From Mesorhabditis belari (lineage: Eukaryota; Nematoda; Chromadorea; Rhabditida; Rhabditidae), in assembly GCA_958450365.1 (NCBI GenBank), contig CAUEEP010000902.1, forward strand, positions 1,039,057-1,103,056: 64,000 nt of DNA, read 5' to 3'. Under the pieces are notes generated by a model. The model was not told the DNA's origin and made no database searches. It saw nothing but the letters and a program-made list of their open reading frames with translations. This document shows, piece by piece, positions 45,312 through 59,109 of this stretch; position 1 is the stretch's first letter; every line of letters begins with the position of its first letter. Position numbers and translations under genes: made by a program.

Positions 45312-46969
45312 ATGCCCTTGCTGAGGCTCACCTCGGGAAGGGAACTGCATTTCATCGACGAAGAAACGGTCAGGCATTTTTGTTATTGAGTACTCTTTAG
45401 CAGTGAACTTTTCAAGCTTAAGGTAAACTTACAGTTTCTTTAAAGCTAAAGTTTAAAGCAAACTAATATTCGAGTTTTTGAAAAGCTCTTGCATATTGAG
45501 AAAACGTTTGACAAAGATAAATTTTTTCAATGTAACTTCAAATCATTAAACTGGCTTTTAAAATACCTTGTAGCATTAAAATTTAAATATACTTTCGAGT
45601 TTAGAAATCTTTATGTTACTTTTGTATTTTAGGTAAAAGCAAATCTTCAAGAAAGAGGCTTCGAGAATGACACGGCTTTCATTCAACTTGGACACTCCGA
45701 TCTTGAGCCAAATCAATACGAGGGAGGACTCAAGGTGAGACTTTTTGATGAAATTGTTGAAACTTTTATAGGCAAAACATATCTATTGCTAGCGTTTATT
45801 AGTGTAAACTCTGTTATCTAAATTATTTTTGGTTTAAAAGCATTTGCAAATTGTCTTAAGTAGGCATCTCACTCTAGTTAAAAACTTGGAAACTCATTTT
45901 GAATCAGATTTTATTAGCTTAATTCTCTTCTTTTAGGTTTGGGAGTGCACGAAAATTCTTTGCGATTTTATCGAGGATAATGCAGAAAGGTTTCAAGGGA
46001 AATCCGTATTAGAAGTTGGTTTTTAAAATAGACTTACACACAAAACTTCAAGCAGCTTTTTGCTTTCGTTCTTAAAGAATTCAAATAAGAGCTTAGCTTT
46101 TCTGAAATCTCTATTCTAAATGTTTAGCTCGGATGTGGTTCAGCGTTGCCAGCGATTTTATCAAAAGAAATCGGTGCCGAAGAAGTTGCTGCTCAAGATT
46201 TTGTAAGTTTTTATTTTAGCTTAACATTGTTTTAAAATTTAAAACTTTATAAAGTCGAGCCAACTTTATATTTTAGAACAGTTCGGTGATCGATTGCTTC
46301 ACATTGGACAACGTTTTGGCGAACGGACTCTCTAAAGGATCGCTAAAATTGATGGCTGCAAGTTGGGTCGACCTTCCTGGGCAATTGTCGAATAAAAGGT
46401 ATTAGCTCCGTTATCAACTTCCCTATTTTTTTTTTAGTTTCGACATAGTGATCGCATCAGAAACGATTTACAACACAAGCAACTACGAGGCTTTCCATTT
46501 GGCGATTGATCATTCACTGAAGGAAGATGGTGTAGCGTGAGTTTTTTTTGCTAGTCTACGATGGTTGCTACAGATTGACCTTTAATTGGGTTCAAAAATA
46601 TGGGTGCGACTGACTGTGGTGAATACTTTAATTAACAGTTACATATTATCTATTAAGTATGGGAAATATGTAACTGTAATAAAGCGTTTGAAATGTGTGT
46701 TAGTTTGAATTCTTATGGAAGTACGCAATTATAAGGCTTCTAAATATATATACTTAGACAAATCGGGGACATTGCTGTTACTGTACAATTTCTTTAGGTG
46801 GATCGTTGCAAAAGAGTTCTACTTTGGCCTCGGTGGATCGGCGTTCGTTTTTCTCGATTTCGTCAAATCAAAGGGCATCTTCAAGGGAGAAATCATCGAT
46901 CCACCAAGACGGGGAAACGATTCAGAGCAAGGATATGCAAAAGTGATCATTCAATTGACGAGACGATAA
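45312..46969 (+). CDS. METTL18: METTL18-like protein-histidine methyltransferase, copy B
   Basis: Same seven-exon structure as copy A (8026-9653), from ATG 45312 directly after TTTTTAG to TAA 46967-46969. The frame is open throughout. The catalytic motifs SDLEPNQYEGGLKVWECT, SVLELGCGSALPAI and DIVIASETIYN are unchanged. Differences from copy A include Ala to Val and Arg to Pro in WVDLPGQLSNK (copy A WADLRGQLSNK), in the loop after the nucleotide-binding core. Both copies may be active; the Pro could mark relaxed constraint on this one. Intron 6 differs by insertions near 46670-46690. Confidence 0.85.
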
Positions 46970-47328
46970 TATTTTTGCAGATATTTTTATTTAAGTTGTA
47001 AATATTTATCTGTACGTTGTGAATTTAGAAAAGTTGATGCAAGTTTTTGTTGGCTATCAATGAAAAGGAACATAGCAAATCATTTTTTTTTGTACAAGCA
47101 TTGACAAATAAAAGAAATCATTGCCTAGAGAGAAATTTTCAAATTTTCGAAATGTTCGAGCAACTCGTATCACAATTTTAAAGCACTTCGGAAAAGCTCA
47201 CGATCACAGATTTTGCGTCAAAAAAAATTAGAAATCCTATATGGAAATGTATAGGGAGCAATTTGGAATACGAAAAGTCACAAATTAACCAAACCGATCG
47301 ACAAACATGCAACTTTCAGGTTTAAAAA

Positions 47329-49706
47329 TCAAAACGAGAGAGGGTGATCATCAAAACGCCCGAACAAGTGATCAAATAGGCGATCCCCAAACGGCAAATG
47401 TTTGAACGACCCTAGAATTGTTTTTTGGAATATCTAACCCATCTATCTAAAAGTCAATTGCAAGCATTTTAAACTAAAGCAATTTTTTACACACCTGAAT
47501 TTCTTTGAACAAACAAATCCCCCAAAGCGAGTTGATCAAACCGGGCATCGACGTGATGATCGGGAAAGCGATCACCTGGAAACGTTTGAAGTTCCGTTGA
47601 ATAATTTTTTTTTTACAAACCTGTGATAAGTGATGATTGGCGACAAAGAAGAAAACCTCTCCCGTCCCAAAAAGACCACCCGACAGCATTGCCGGTAAAC
47701 AAATTGATGGGTTGATTTGGGGCTCGTTTTTTCTAAAATTTCTTTGTTACACTAATTTTCCTTATCTTTGTTTAGTGAAAATAGCGGTTAAATAAGTTTT
47801 GAATCCACTTGTAGCTATAATTTGTATTTGCAGTGTGTTTAAAGATTGAGCTACTGTAACGTCTACATTAAAGCAAAACTTGACTACCGTAGCCCGTAGA
47901 TGTTACAGTAACCCAAGCATTTCTACAGCACCGTAGAATTAAAAATTACTGTAAGATCGACTAACTCAAAGATTCGAAGCACTATTTCAAACTCTACCTG
48001 GCCATCCCATAGAAGATAAAGAGGAGAGTGCTCGTGAGGAAAGCGCCGAGAAAATGCGAGAATAGGTAAGGTTCGACCGTATTCGGAACATTCCACTCTT
48101 GACTGTGCTGAAAATTTTAAATTTTTCTAATAGAACTTGTATTGCTTACCGCAACGAGAGCCGAGATCGGAGTCAAAAGATTGCCGTAAATGAGACCGAG
48201 GAGAAGAGCGGTGATTGTGGCACTAAAAATGGCTAGATATTGATTTTTAAGCCATTTTCTAAAGCTATTGGACAACTTAGTTATTGAAGACTTAAACATG
48301 GAATGTCTGATGCATCTCCAGACTTTCTCTTACAACCTCTTTTGACTGATCTTTAGAAAAAATGCTACTTGAGTGCACCAGAAAGGACGCATTTCCATTT
48401 TTGAGCACAAAGTACATTCATATCTACCTCCATCTCATTTTTTCACCAAACTCACGCGATTCTCGTTGACGAGCACCCACTTTCCGCTTCATCTTCACTG
48501 GGTGACCTTAGCAAAGATTTTGTTCGATTCTCGACTTGATCTTGTTCAAAAACCTGAAATAAACTGATTGACTTTGTGCTTTAAAATTTGATTGTTCAGA
48601 AATTTTCTTGATGTTCTTGATTCTTGATGTTTTACCTTTGAATGTGAGGTGAAATTTGAGCGCAGAAGTGGACTCGATCGGCTTTTCACCGTCGTGCAGA
48701 TGGCACCGCTAAAATTTTTGATTATCTACTAGCTATATTGATTTGGCAGATGCTTCAATGCTCAATGCTTTTCTAAAGTTTGCTTTTCCAAGTTCCATGA
48801 TCAGCCTGAGCCGGCTCACTTACCCAACAATGACAGCGACAAGGCCCGTCGTGTTCAACCACGGGATCAATGACTCCATTTGGGGCACACCGAACAGACC
48901 GAATCTGAAGGGTTTTGATCAAATTTGCATATAAACTATTATTTTTAATACTTTTTAATGTCGATTTTTCTAATCCAACCTTCCAACAGCCCATCCAACC
49001 AGGCAAGTGGTCGCATTCCATAGCAACGGCGCCAGCGTCATCCCCAGTTTGGTCATGATCGGAACGGTGAAGCAGTTAGCTGAAAGTGAAAAGAATTTTA
49101 AAAATAGCAATTTGAATATATTGAAGAATTCGCATCAGGTGAATTCGCATCATTCTATGAGCCGGTGTTCTTTTCGTGTAAATCTATTTCTAAAAGGTGC
49201 GCTTAGGAAAAGTCACCGTATTTATTTTAGGTGAAAATAAGTGGATTCAGTATGTCCTAATGACCTTTAGTACTAAGAGGTAAACTTTAAAGAAGACACC
49301 AGATTACTGTAGCTTTTCTAACTCTAAGTAGAGCACCCTTTATCTTCTACATCTTTTACAACAGTTTACCCAAGCTACAACATGGCAAAAGTTTACCTAA
49401 CACTCACCTATGGAATAAGCAACACCGCCTAACATAGCGATCGGGTAAATCGGCGGGAAAGCGTTCTTCCACGCCAAAATGAAAGCCGGCAACATTTGCC
49501 CGCACGACATCATCCATTGCACAAAGACACCTGAATATGTTTTTGAAAACGTTAGCTATCATTCATTTACCATCTCCTCCATCATAAATCTTCATCGGCG
49601 TGAAAGCGGATCCATAGAAAAGTACGCAGAATATCGTGGAGATCAACCCGAACATCGGGTCTCTTGTCGCTTCTCCAACGAATTCTGTTGAGTTCACGGA
49701 CAACAT
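47329..49706 (-). CDS. TMEM144: TMEM144-like multi-pass membrane transporter, copy B
   Basis: Counterpart of 10012-12407, from ATG 49706 to TGA 47329. All recognisable segments are kept (YGSAFTPMKIYDGGDG, AMLSGGLFGTGE, VIAFPIITSMPG, LITCSGVLMITLSR). Coding differences are few, for example Leu to Phe in GEVFFFVANH and Gly to Cys-type changes around LWGICLFKE. No stop or coding frameshift was noticed. It is convergent with METTL18 copy B, as in copy A. Confidence 0.8.
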
Positions 49707-49709
49707 TTG

Positions 49710-52700
49710 ATGAATATTTTAGAAAAGAAATCGATTCCTAGCTTTAAAAGCCTGAAATTGATGTGATAATGTAGCTTGACAAATTCTAGACTTCAAAGGA
49801 TGCAAAGAGTAGAGTCAAGTAGTAAATCTACAACAATCTAATCTTCTCACAATCTTCCGATACCTTCAAGAGTTCGAAAAGGTGCAAATAAAGTTTGCAG
49901 TCAAGTTCTACAAATCAAGAATGTTTATCAGTTGCAAGATTATACCAAAACATGTTTATTTATGGTATTTTTACATCTTTACCTCAACAAATTGGCATGA
50001 AATCTTTGTGAGCAATTGCAGTTGCGCAACTGGGACAATTGTTCAAAAAATTTCTTGGGATAAGAGCCTTTTGGTTAAATGTTATGAAAAAATATTCCTA
50101 TTTCAGAAACAACAGAGAAAAAAAACCTATTCCAACTATAAGTCAAACCGGAAAAGATCGGGCAACGATCATTTCTTCACAAAAGGCGGCTTTTCGGGGA
50201 AGAAAACGAGTAAAAAGGGAACTCAATTTGCGGATCCCGCACGTGTTCTTTTTTGTTCTTCAGCCCCGAGAATTCAGCAATGAGTCAGAAGGGATAAAAA
50301 CAAAGAACAAAAAACGAGAGAATATCCCGATTTCCCGGTTTTTCCCCACTAATCCACAGGATTTTATCGTTTTCCTGTCTTCCAAAGGTTGGGTAAATTT
50401 GTAAAATGGAGAATCGAGAATAATTTTTAATGCTAAATGGACAAAAATCTGAAAATGATTGTAACTTTGATAAATTAAGGAAAAATACACTCATAGGCGC
50501 TATGCCAAAAAGTGTGCGTTTACAAAATGCTCACTTTTCCCAGCTCAGCTTCCCGTAGATGGATTTTTATGAAATTTTGAGACTAAGATATTTGGAAGTG
50601 AAGAAAAGGTATTCTACTAATAATTAGAATTTTAAAACCAAACTCTTTTATAAACCAAATGATGTTTTTGGGAAATAGCTCAAAAAGCGAATGGGGGGAC
50701 TCATCCTTTTTGTCACTGTCAAAAAAAACCCGGATGTGTCTTCTCGGGAGATGTTCCCTATTCCCATTTCTTTCTATATTTTTCTTCCACATCATCAAAA
50801 CATATCTTTACCAAAATATCTATATTTGTTTTTGGAAATTTTTGAAGAAATTGAGGCTGAAATGGCCCTGGGAAAGCTCGTGATCTCGTGAGAAAAGTTT
50901 GAATTTTGAAGAGGGTTTTGAGGCAGAAATGAGTCATCAAATGAGAGATTTTGAGCAAAATTCAAATTTTTAATTGTTAAAATAAAATTCTCAAAAATTT
51001 TTGCTTCCAGATTCACCTTTTATCATGGCAAATGCTCCCGGGATTTCCAAAACCCGTAAAATTGCAAAAAAACTGGTCATTTTTATGGGAAAATGGGTCT
51101 CTCAGAGATTTTTCCTCGTTTAATATGGAAATCCGATCAAAATTGAGTGGCTTTTTTGGGGAACACGGCTTGAGGCACGGAGGACATAGGATTTTGGGGG
51201 GAAGGATTGATTTGGACAAGTGATTCGTACTTGTTAAATGGGTAATGACTGTGTAAAAATTGTACTAGCAAAACCATACAGTACACCCATGTCAGTATGC
51301 CAAATTTGGTCAGGCTCTGCCGACTTTTTTAAATTCCTGAACGAACAGGACCGACTGGACCGGCTTGGAGGATTGGAGTGTGTCAAAAGAGGTGCGTTCA
51401 CCCTGTTTGACTATGTAAGAATTAAAAAACCTTACAGTTGAACTTTGGTTTCACCACAATTCAAGTGAAAAATCAGGCTGAATCACTTTTTCACGTGAAC
51501 GGTGGTAAAGCTTTGAGGCTTTGGAAGAGAAGAAACGACACTGCTTTAAATGCAAATCTCCAAAATAGCTTTTGACCGGGAAAAGTCTTTATCGATTTGT
51601 AGAAGAGTCTGGCAAAACGTGCAGAACGCGGCAAAATTTGAAACATTTTGTTAGAAAAAGTTTCTTTAAAATCCAATGATAAGCCGGAAGTGCAATGGGA
51701 AAAAGAAAGAGGAGAAACTTGAAGAAAATCCGGCTTTTTTCGAGGATTTAGGGTCAGCTGTGGGTCATCAAGCGTTTTTCCATAGACCAATCTTTCGCCT
51801 TTATAATTGTAAGATCAAGATCAGGACACAGGATAAGCCTGAGAATAGTGAAAGATCAAATAAGATCCAAATGTGTTGGTTTTCAAATAGAATATAATAG
51901 AAGAGTTCCAATTACTTTAACTGCTTAAAAATTACTATAAAATAGCTAATTGCGTGATCGAAGGCAAATTTTAAAAGTAACCGTTTGAGTAGTTAGATAC
52001 GTTGTGTATTTATTTTTTTAACAACGCAAAAAAACAGTTTTCTGGACAAAGTATTCTTTTCAGACAAATGTGAGCAAAAATTACAACTCTACAATCGGCA
52101 CATGACAAGCCTCAAATCCATTTTAAATCACCCGGTGAATCGGTCAAAAATGTCTCATTTTTGTGCTCAAAGCTGACCATTTATTTGGGATTTATTTACA
52201 AAAAATGAGGAACCGTGAGCTCAACGCAGATCAAAGAACGTTGATGCAGATTGCACAACGAAGTGCAAAAAGAGTTTTCGAACTTAAGGCTGTTAAATTT
52301 AAATTTAGGTCACTATTTTACATGGACCAATACTTCCCGTACGCTGATTGTAAGTTTTCAGCTTTTAAAAGTGCTGTAAAGTTTGTAAACTTTGGCATTA
52401 GTCCCCAGAAAACAAAACCAATTAAATTCAAATCGAAAAGACATTTTTCCCAAAAAACCAGAAAACCGTAAAAGATCTAGAAGCTGTTTCCGCGAGATTA
52501 AATGAAAAGTACAATTCAATTTAAAGTTTAAATTGAATTTTTGAAAAATGATTTCGGAATCAAGTTTGGGCCGTTTTGATCCATTTGCCAATCAAACTTT
52601 CTTGCCAACTTCCTGGATGTATCTGGGAAAATCTCAAGAAAAACAATGTCTAGAGAAAAAAATTTGATTCGGTCTTGGATTTGATTTGTATTTCGATCAC

Positions 52701-54250
52701 ATTTTTCATATGTTTTAGGCTCGAATCTTGACAGTTTGATAACATTTTCCCTTTCTCTCACCCAAGAGGAAGTCATTTATTTCATTCGTTTTCACACCAC
52801 AAAAAAATCCAAAAAATCTCTTTCCATCGGCATTTGATCTCATTGTTTTTTCGAGAAAGAAAGGATTTTCTTTGCCAAAGATTTATTTGGTCAAAAGTTG
52901 TACGGATTGGGGTGAGAATTGTACGGGTTAAAGTGTTCGCATTTTTCGAAAAAATGAGGCTTTTGCATTTTCGTGTCATGTGAGCTCTGTAGCTTTAATT
53001 CAATATTAAAATTAAGTCCAATTTTCCGCCACTAAGATCAAACTCTTGGTCTTTGGAACGCTAGGCAAGAGTCCTAACAAACTCTTGTCGTAGAATGAAG
53101 CATGGTCCTTCTGAGGCAACAAAGGCAAGCTAGATGATGTGTGGAACCTGTTTTGAGTAGTAAGAGAATAAATTTATGCATTCGTGCATTTTGTGTAGCA
53201 AAAGAATAGAAAGTTTTGTTCTAGGAGATGTTTATACTGACGAAGAAAACTAGCTTTTATAGGCATTACAGAGGTCAAATTGCCCAGAGAAAATATTTAC
53301 GAAAAAGTCTCAGAGTCTTCGAAAATGCACTTGAAATGGACAGCAAAACAAAGCTGAATTTTGGAGATGGTGGCGTGGTAGTGGTGGTGGGGATGGTGGT
53401 GACATTCTTTTGGTGAATAGGGGTCATGAAATCGGAAAAAGCTCAAAAAACATGAAAAATTTGCCAGACCAAAAAACACTTTTTACGCCATGACCAACAC
53501 TTAACCTTTTTTGGAAATTCGAAAGGAAAGGAGTCTTTTTATTGAGCACCCTGTATGATATTTTGAAGCTGAAATCCTGGGGACCATTTCTACACGCAAA
53601 CCATCGTGATCAGAGGCAAGGCTCCAAAGACGTAGTGTGCTGGAGGCAAACAGTCATGGCCTCCACCTATTTGAACCTGTTTTCAATTGAAAAATCCTTC
53701 AAAAAGCCTTTTTAAATTTACACTTTTGTTTTAAGTAACAGTTCAATTGTTATTTTAAAAGAATAAAATCTCTCGTCAAAATAAAAACATAAAATAGTCT
53801 CGAAAAACTTGTTATTCGAAAACATGCGAAACTGTGTTTGTCTCATGGGCGGTTTGCCTCGAATGCAGTGCAAGGCTTCTTGAAAAGGCTGCAAATTTCT
53901 GATCCCAGTGATTTACTCGTGTCCATCAGAATCTCAGCTTCAAAATACTATAAAGACGGAAAATTTTGTTGTTTTTTGGCAATTTGGTGTCACAGGACGA
54001 CCAATTAGTGCACTAGAAAGGGTGTGTTTCCTTTTTTTCTGCACAATGTGCACTTCAAATCAAATTCTAATTCTGAAGTAAACTCACCGAAGCTGTCTCC
54101 CCACCGAGATCACTCCAATCACGTTTCAGGCCACTTAAGGTCTCCGGGAAATTGTTAAAAAGTCTTATAAAATTAATCGCCGAGTTTTTCTTTCCATTTT
54201 CCCGAAGTACAAAAACCAGAAATAAACCTTTTTTTGAGATAAACCAGAAA
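49710..54250. other. Gene-poor stretch, counterpart of 12408-17085
   Basis: As in copy A, no gene is recognised. Indels relative to copy A break or shift nearly every open frame (for example at 50100-50280 and 52455), supporting a non-coding nature. Confidence 0.5.
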
Positions 54251-54345
54251 TAAACTAAAAGTTGTGTTCCCCACATTCAACCCACCAAAATACCGGACTG
54301 AATGCAGAAATACGTGTTGGTGGCCTGCCGGAGATCGTGCAGAAA

Positions 54346-54386
54346 TCGTGTCAATCGTGTCAATCGTGTCAATCGTGTCAATCATG
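54346..54386. repeat. Nine-base minisatellite
   Basis: GTCAATCGT repeated about four and a half times, the last unit changed to GTCAATCAT. Because nine is a multiple of three it opens long frames on both strands (IDTIDT), which are not genes. Confidence 0.85.
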
Positions 54387-54880
54387 CCGGAGACCTCGAG
54401 CAGAAATCCCAAAAGCACCAATTTGACCTCTTCGTATTTGCCAGACATTTGAGAAATGTACGAAAAAAATTTGAAAATTCCCCTTTGTTCATGGTTTATT
54501 CACCGAAAATGCAAAATCAGCAGAACTGTTTCGATCAAAAAGCTTTACTTGTTCGAACATTTAGATCATTTAAATGAAATCATTTTCCCAAATTTTGCGT
54601 GCTTTTCCCCCGCGGTGACGTCCCAAAATGGGTGTATATTATGTGTTATCAGTGAAATTCTGGAACAAGAGTTTTCCTCCCTTTCCACCAAAAGATCGAT
54701 TTTTGCCTTTCTTCTAGCTTCAAGAAGCTTCTTCTTGCAGCTGCAATTCGTTTAGATTCTAAAAAGTTCTTGACGGCTCAATTTATTGATTTTCTTATTT
54801 CTCAACCTACAATCCATCTACAATTTTCTCAAAATATTCACTTTTTTCACTTTGTTGGAGAGTGAAGTGATGAGAAGAAA

Positions 54881-56899
54881 ATGCAAATTTCCTTCTTCAA
54901 ATGCCTTTTTGTGATCATCGTGATCGTGCTTTTGATGAATGTGAGTGCTTGAACTTTTAAATTTGACAATCCAATGAAGTATTCTTGTTAAAACCTAAAG
55001 ACCTAATAAATTCATTGAATGTTTGTAAGTTTACAGTCTCGCCAACATTTCACGACCTTCACACAAAGCTTCATCACAGAAAAAAATCAAAAATGTGGGA
55101 TGCGCGATCACGTTTTTCACACGTACCAAAAATGCCTTGAAGAAATGGTAGGCCTTTGCTTAAAAAGGCAAAAAAAAATGGCAAGACTGAATTAAGCCAC
55201 ATTTTTTCTTTAGAAAGGTGCTTTAAAACTTGCTTTCAAAGCCGTTTTTGAAAGAAAACTTTCCATAAAAACCTGCAAAGTCTTTTAATGTTTTCCTAGT
55301 GAAAGCAAAAAAACATTTTTATCCCATTATCTATAAACGTTGCCTATTTTTAAACAAAAGTTTTTAGTTGCCCAACAAGGATCTTTGGAAGCATATTACC
55401 CCAGTGATGGAAATGAAATGCGGGATGAAGCTACTTTCCCGATTGTTGAATGTGAAATTCTTGAGAAACAAGGTCCCCAGATTTGCATTTATCTTTTACA
55501 AAGTCCATTTTCTAGGATGAAGTCAAAAAATTCATCTACCCAGTGTCGATGGACGAGAAAATCGTCTCGATCTCGCTGGGGATCGGTAATGATAATCAAG
55601 TGGAAAAACAGCTAAAGGTTTCAAAATATTTACAAGATAAAACATAAATGTTTCTAAAGTTAAAAATTGGGATGCAAGGTCGAATTTTAAGAGCTAAAAC
55701 TTTGACGACTTTGTTTTATAAAAACAGAATACTTTCAAGGACTTGTTTTGGGCATTGTCGACTCGAAAACTTTATGAAACCATTAGAATCAAATATGATT
55801 CTTGATTATTTCATGAACCCAAACTCAAAAACTATTTCTCTTGTAAATCTTCAAAGATTTGGGCAAAATTTCCAGGAAATTTTCAAAAACATCGAGCTTT
55901 TCGGTGCGGATCCCTTTGAGGCGACAGCCGGTGTGTTCCGAGAGGTCGGACGGGTGGATCTGGTAAGGAATTTGACTTTTTAGTGAATCTTAAACATTTA
56001 AAAAACTTTTTGAAGTTTCTAAAAAATCTAAGAAAGCTTTTTTTGGATCGGAATCGCAAACGATGGAAAAATCAATGGAACGGTGCTCGTGGACGGCTCC
56101 TACAAAACGCAGACGATCCCCTCGATCACTTTCGGGAATTACTTGAAAAAAGTGGGCTCTTGACCATTTTCCGAACTTTTCGAAAGAGTTTTGAAGGCTC
56201 ATAACCTTTTCTGGATACTGGAGATCATTGCTAGCTGTTTTTTGTTTTGTGTTTCGAAGGATACCAAATAGGGATTGGTTAAACTACCCGGTTGCGAAAA
56301 ATTAAAAGCTGAAGTTGTTGATGCGGCAGGGATCAAGTTCAGCTTTCAAGATCACGAAATCTTTTTACGCGTAACTTTTCAGATAAACCGAAAGTTCATC
56401 GATTTCCTTCTGATCGACATCGAGGGCCCTGAATATTTTTCGTTGCCTCAGATTTTTGAGTCCGAGATGAGAAATGAGTACACGGTTTGTCAGGTGCGCT
56501 TTTTTTGAAGGTTTTTTTGAGGACAACGAACTTGAACTTCTTGGAATTTTCTGTTTCTCTGTAAAAAAGAAACTTAAAAAGGTGAACCTTTTTTGACCTT
56601 TTTGAGTTAAATGACAGCTGGTTTCCAGATAAACGTTGAGCTTCACGGTCCACTCAAGAACTATGGTGTTGATGACAAATATTTCGATAAAATTGTGAGC
56701 TCAGTGAAAAGTTTTATTCACTTTTTAGGAAAAATTCTAAGATTTTAACTAAAAACCACTTTCCCAGATGCTCGCCTCCCTGAGCTCCTCATTTCTTCCC
56801 CTCGACATCGAAATGCCCTACATCCACCACCAAGTCTTCTACCTCAACTGGAGAAATCGAGATTGTGTGCAAAAGTTTTTATCGAATTTTTGTTCATAG
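54881..56899 (+). CDS. FkbM/Methyltransf_21-domain protein with N-terminal signal anchor
   Basis: Nine exons: about 54881-54940 (MQISFFKCLFVIIVIVLLMN, a signal peptide or anchor), 55037-55147, 55368-55472, 55516-55617 (MDEKIVSISLGIGNDNQVEK), 55876-55962 (IFKNIELFGADPFEA), about 56045-56150 (IGIANDGKINGTVLVDGSYK), 56383-56493 (INRKFIDFLLIDIEGPEYFS), 56629-56694 (INVELHGPLKNYG) and 56768-56899, ending RNRDCVQKF...TAG. The order LG-G-D, FGADP, IDFL-LIDIEG-E and N(V/I)ELH is that of the nematode FkbM-like family, a Rossmann-fold methyltransferase domain whose substrates are unknown. Seen oddity: the sixth exon joins the fifth only if one base is gained or lost at a 7-T run (56038-56044) or an unusual splice site is used, so the gene may be damaged. 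It is present in copy B only. Confidence 0.72.
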
Positions 56900-57399
56900 C
56901 TTTTTGTGATTGGTAGAAGAAGGAATTTCATTATATCTCTTCCTTTCGCTTCTTGCACACAACCTTGGTCTTTTTGTGGCAAACTTCTTCCAAATATAGC
57001 ATTTAAATATGCAAAGCCATGTTTGGAGAGCATGGAGCCGAAGCCCATATTTCTGCACTCAACGGAGAGTTTCTTCTTTCAAATATAAAGTCTTTGCAAA
57101 TAGTGCTTTTTTCAAAAGGAAAATATTTATTTTTATTATCGATTTCTACAAAAAGAGACTTCTCTACTCTCAAGCACCATCCTTTCTGCAAATGAGATGC
57201 GAATCTCGTTCACAGCTCAGATCATTCCATCGAGGCGCCGACGATTGCGAGAAATATAACAGAAAAATAGAAAAGGAAAGACTGTGTTTCCTAGAAATCT
57301 GTGTTAACTATCCCCTCTCCTTTTGGAAATGGAAAATTCAAAATGTCACGTACAGCGGCACATGACTGATTGTTGTGATTCCAATTATTAGGAGCATCA

Positions 57400-57890
57400 T
57401 CAGCCTAATGGGTGAACTCGGCCCTCCACTTGACCATTACCATTGGAACTCTTCTTTATTCTGAGAAAAGACTGAAAGTTTTGTTTGGAAGTGTCTATAC
57501 ATACAAATTCTAGTCCAATCCAACAATAATCCGCCTCAATGACACCCTTCCCTTGAGCGTATTCCGAAAAAGAGTCGTTAAAAATGAAACTATTTGGACT
57601 CAAGATTTTGTCCGAAAACAGAGCTGCTGTGAGATATTAAATTGACATATTGTAATAAATGTCGTTCTCTTCGACATGTTGTTTATCTTGATCGCCTCTC
57701 CGCCGTCCGTCTTACAATTGGCAATACAATCGCTGTAGCTGTTTCCGTTTATCAGAATCATAATTTTCTGTCTATTGACCAAAGAGCTACAAACTTTGAG
57801 ACAACTTTTCAGCCCTTTGTGGTAATCCCAATCATTCCCTGAACAAGCCGCTGATGTCATCCCTGAAATTTGGAGGCTTGAAGGTTTCAT
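57400..57890 (-). pseudogene. C-type-lectin-like domain fragment
   Basis: Minus strand, from about 57890: GNDWDYHKGLKSCLKVCSSL, then YSDCIANCKTDGGEAIKINN, and further down DSFSEYAQGKGVIEADYCWI followed by GLEF. The W.Y...SC.K, C...GG (A/L)..I and WIGL positions follow the C-type lectin domain pattern common in nematode secreted proteins. The final disulfide-bonded part and a clear signal exon were not found, and the two halves are in different frames with no convincing intron. I take it as a decayed fragment. Confidence 0.45.
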
Positions 57891-58304
57891 TTGAAGGATC
57901 TATTGCTAGCTTTTAGTTAATTTTGTTTTGAAATTATTTGTCTATAATGTCGTCATTCTGATCATTAAGAACAAGAGGAAAATTAGTTGAAAAAGACGAG
58001 CGGACTCTCGGTGTAAAATGGATAAATGTACATAAATTCCTTCACTTTTTTGAAAACACAGTTTAGTCAAGTTTTTCGTTGTTTTCTCAAATCTCATCTC
58101 AGCTCATAATCATTCTTTAACAATGAAATTGCCATTTCTCCACTACAAGTTTGTTTTGCCTGCAAAAGGTCCTGAAAAAGTTTTCTTCGCTTCTTGAACA
58201 CAACCATGGTCTTTTTTGTGGCAAACGACAAAAATCCCCTAATAAAAGGAAGAAAATTTTGTTCCAGTTGTGCGACCTTCTTTTCACTTTTTCTCCAATC
58301 GAAA

Positions 58305-59109
58305 ATGTTGTCAACAAGTAAATTCCTGCTGTTTTCGGCGACAATTGGAACTTACGGTAATTTCCACTTTTACAAAAAGACAAAAAAGTTTCCTATTATA
58401 GTTATCTTCTCTGCACCCGTTGGATTGGATTTGAGAGATGATCGTGAGTCATATCATACAATACAAATTATAATAGAAGAAATTATAATAAAAATTATAA
58501 TTCCCTTTCTATAAGCTTCTTAAAAACTTGAAATAGCCACTAAGCATACACTCAAAAAATAAAATCTTTAAATCTTTAAGTCAAATCGCTGAATGCGTGT
58601 CGAACTGACGAAGTGGAAAAACAGATCGAGGATGATTGCGGGAAATTGGAAAAGAGCGCCAGTTGCGAGTAAGGATTTTCCCTTATGGCTAAAAAGAAAT
58701 AGAAAAACATGACTTGTTTTTAATCGATCAAATCACAAATGGAAGTTAAGCCATGATTGGGATTATTGAAATTAAACGTTATGCAATTCAGCAGCTTCGG
58801 TAGCAGAAAGAGTTTTCTCGAAAAAATCAAAATTCGCCATACACTCTTGGTCGAATCTGAACTATTTTTTCAAAAACTTGAACATGTAAATAATAAAACT
58901 CTAGGAAATTCGGGGAAATCACAAGATGTACCATAAATCACCTCAAAACCCTTTGCCATATGGAGAACGCCGGCGAGGTGTTGCTCGGTGTCTACAAGCT
59001 GATTACACAAGAAGTTCATGCTGACCCGGTCAGTTACAATAGCAAAAATAGGGGTAATTTTTCTTTATCACAGGAACGAAAGAAATGCATTGAGGATTTC
59101 CATGAGTAA
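58305..59109 (+). CDS. Small secreted six-cysteine protein, copy B (complete)
   Basis: Four exons, 58305-58356, 58581-58668, 58905-59028 and 59074-59109, total 300 bases and encode 99 residues plus TAA. Exon 1 supplies a signal peptide (MLSTSKFLLFSATIGTY). The mature part has six Cys (NACRTDE, DDCGK, SASCEK, TRCTI, TLCHM, KKCIED) in a helical, acidic context, suggesting three disulfides, as in several nematode secreted families. Resemblance to the DUF19 group is possible but unproven. All splice phases agree. The counterpart in copy A (17255-17982) has lost exon 1. Confidence 0.75.

Noticed and set aside
54264..54577. Open frames with IDTIDT or VNRVNR repeats
   Set aside because: Produced by the nine-base minisatellite at 54346-54386 on either strand.
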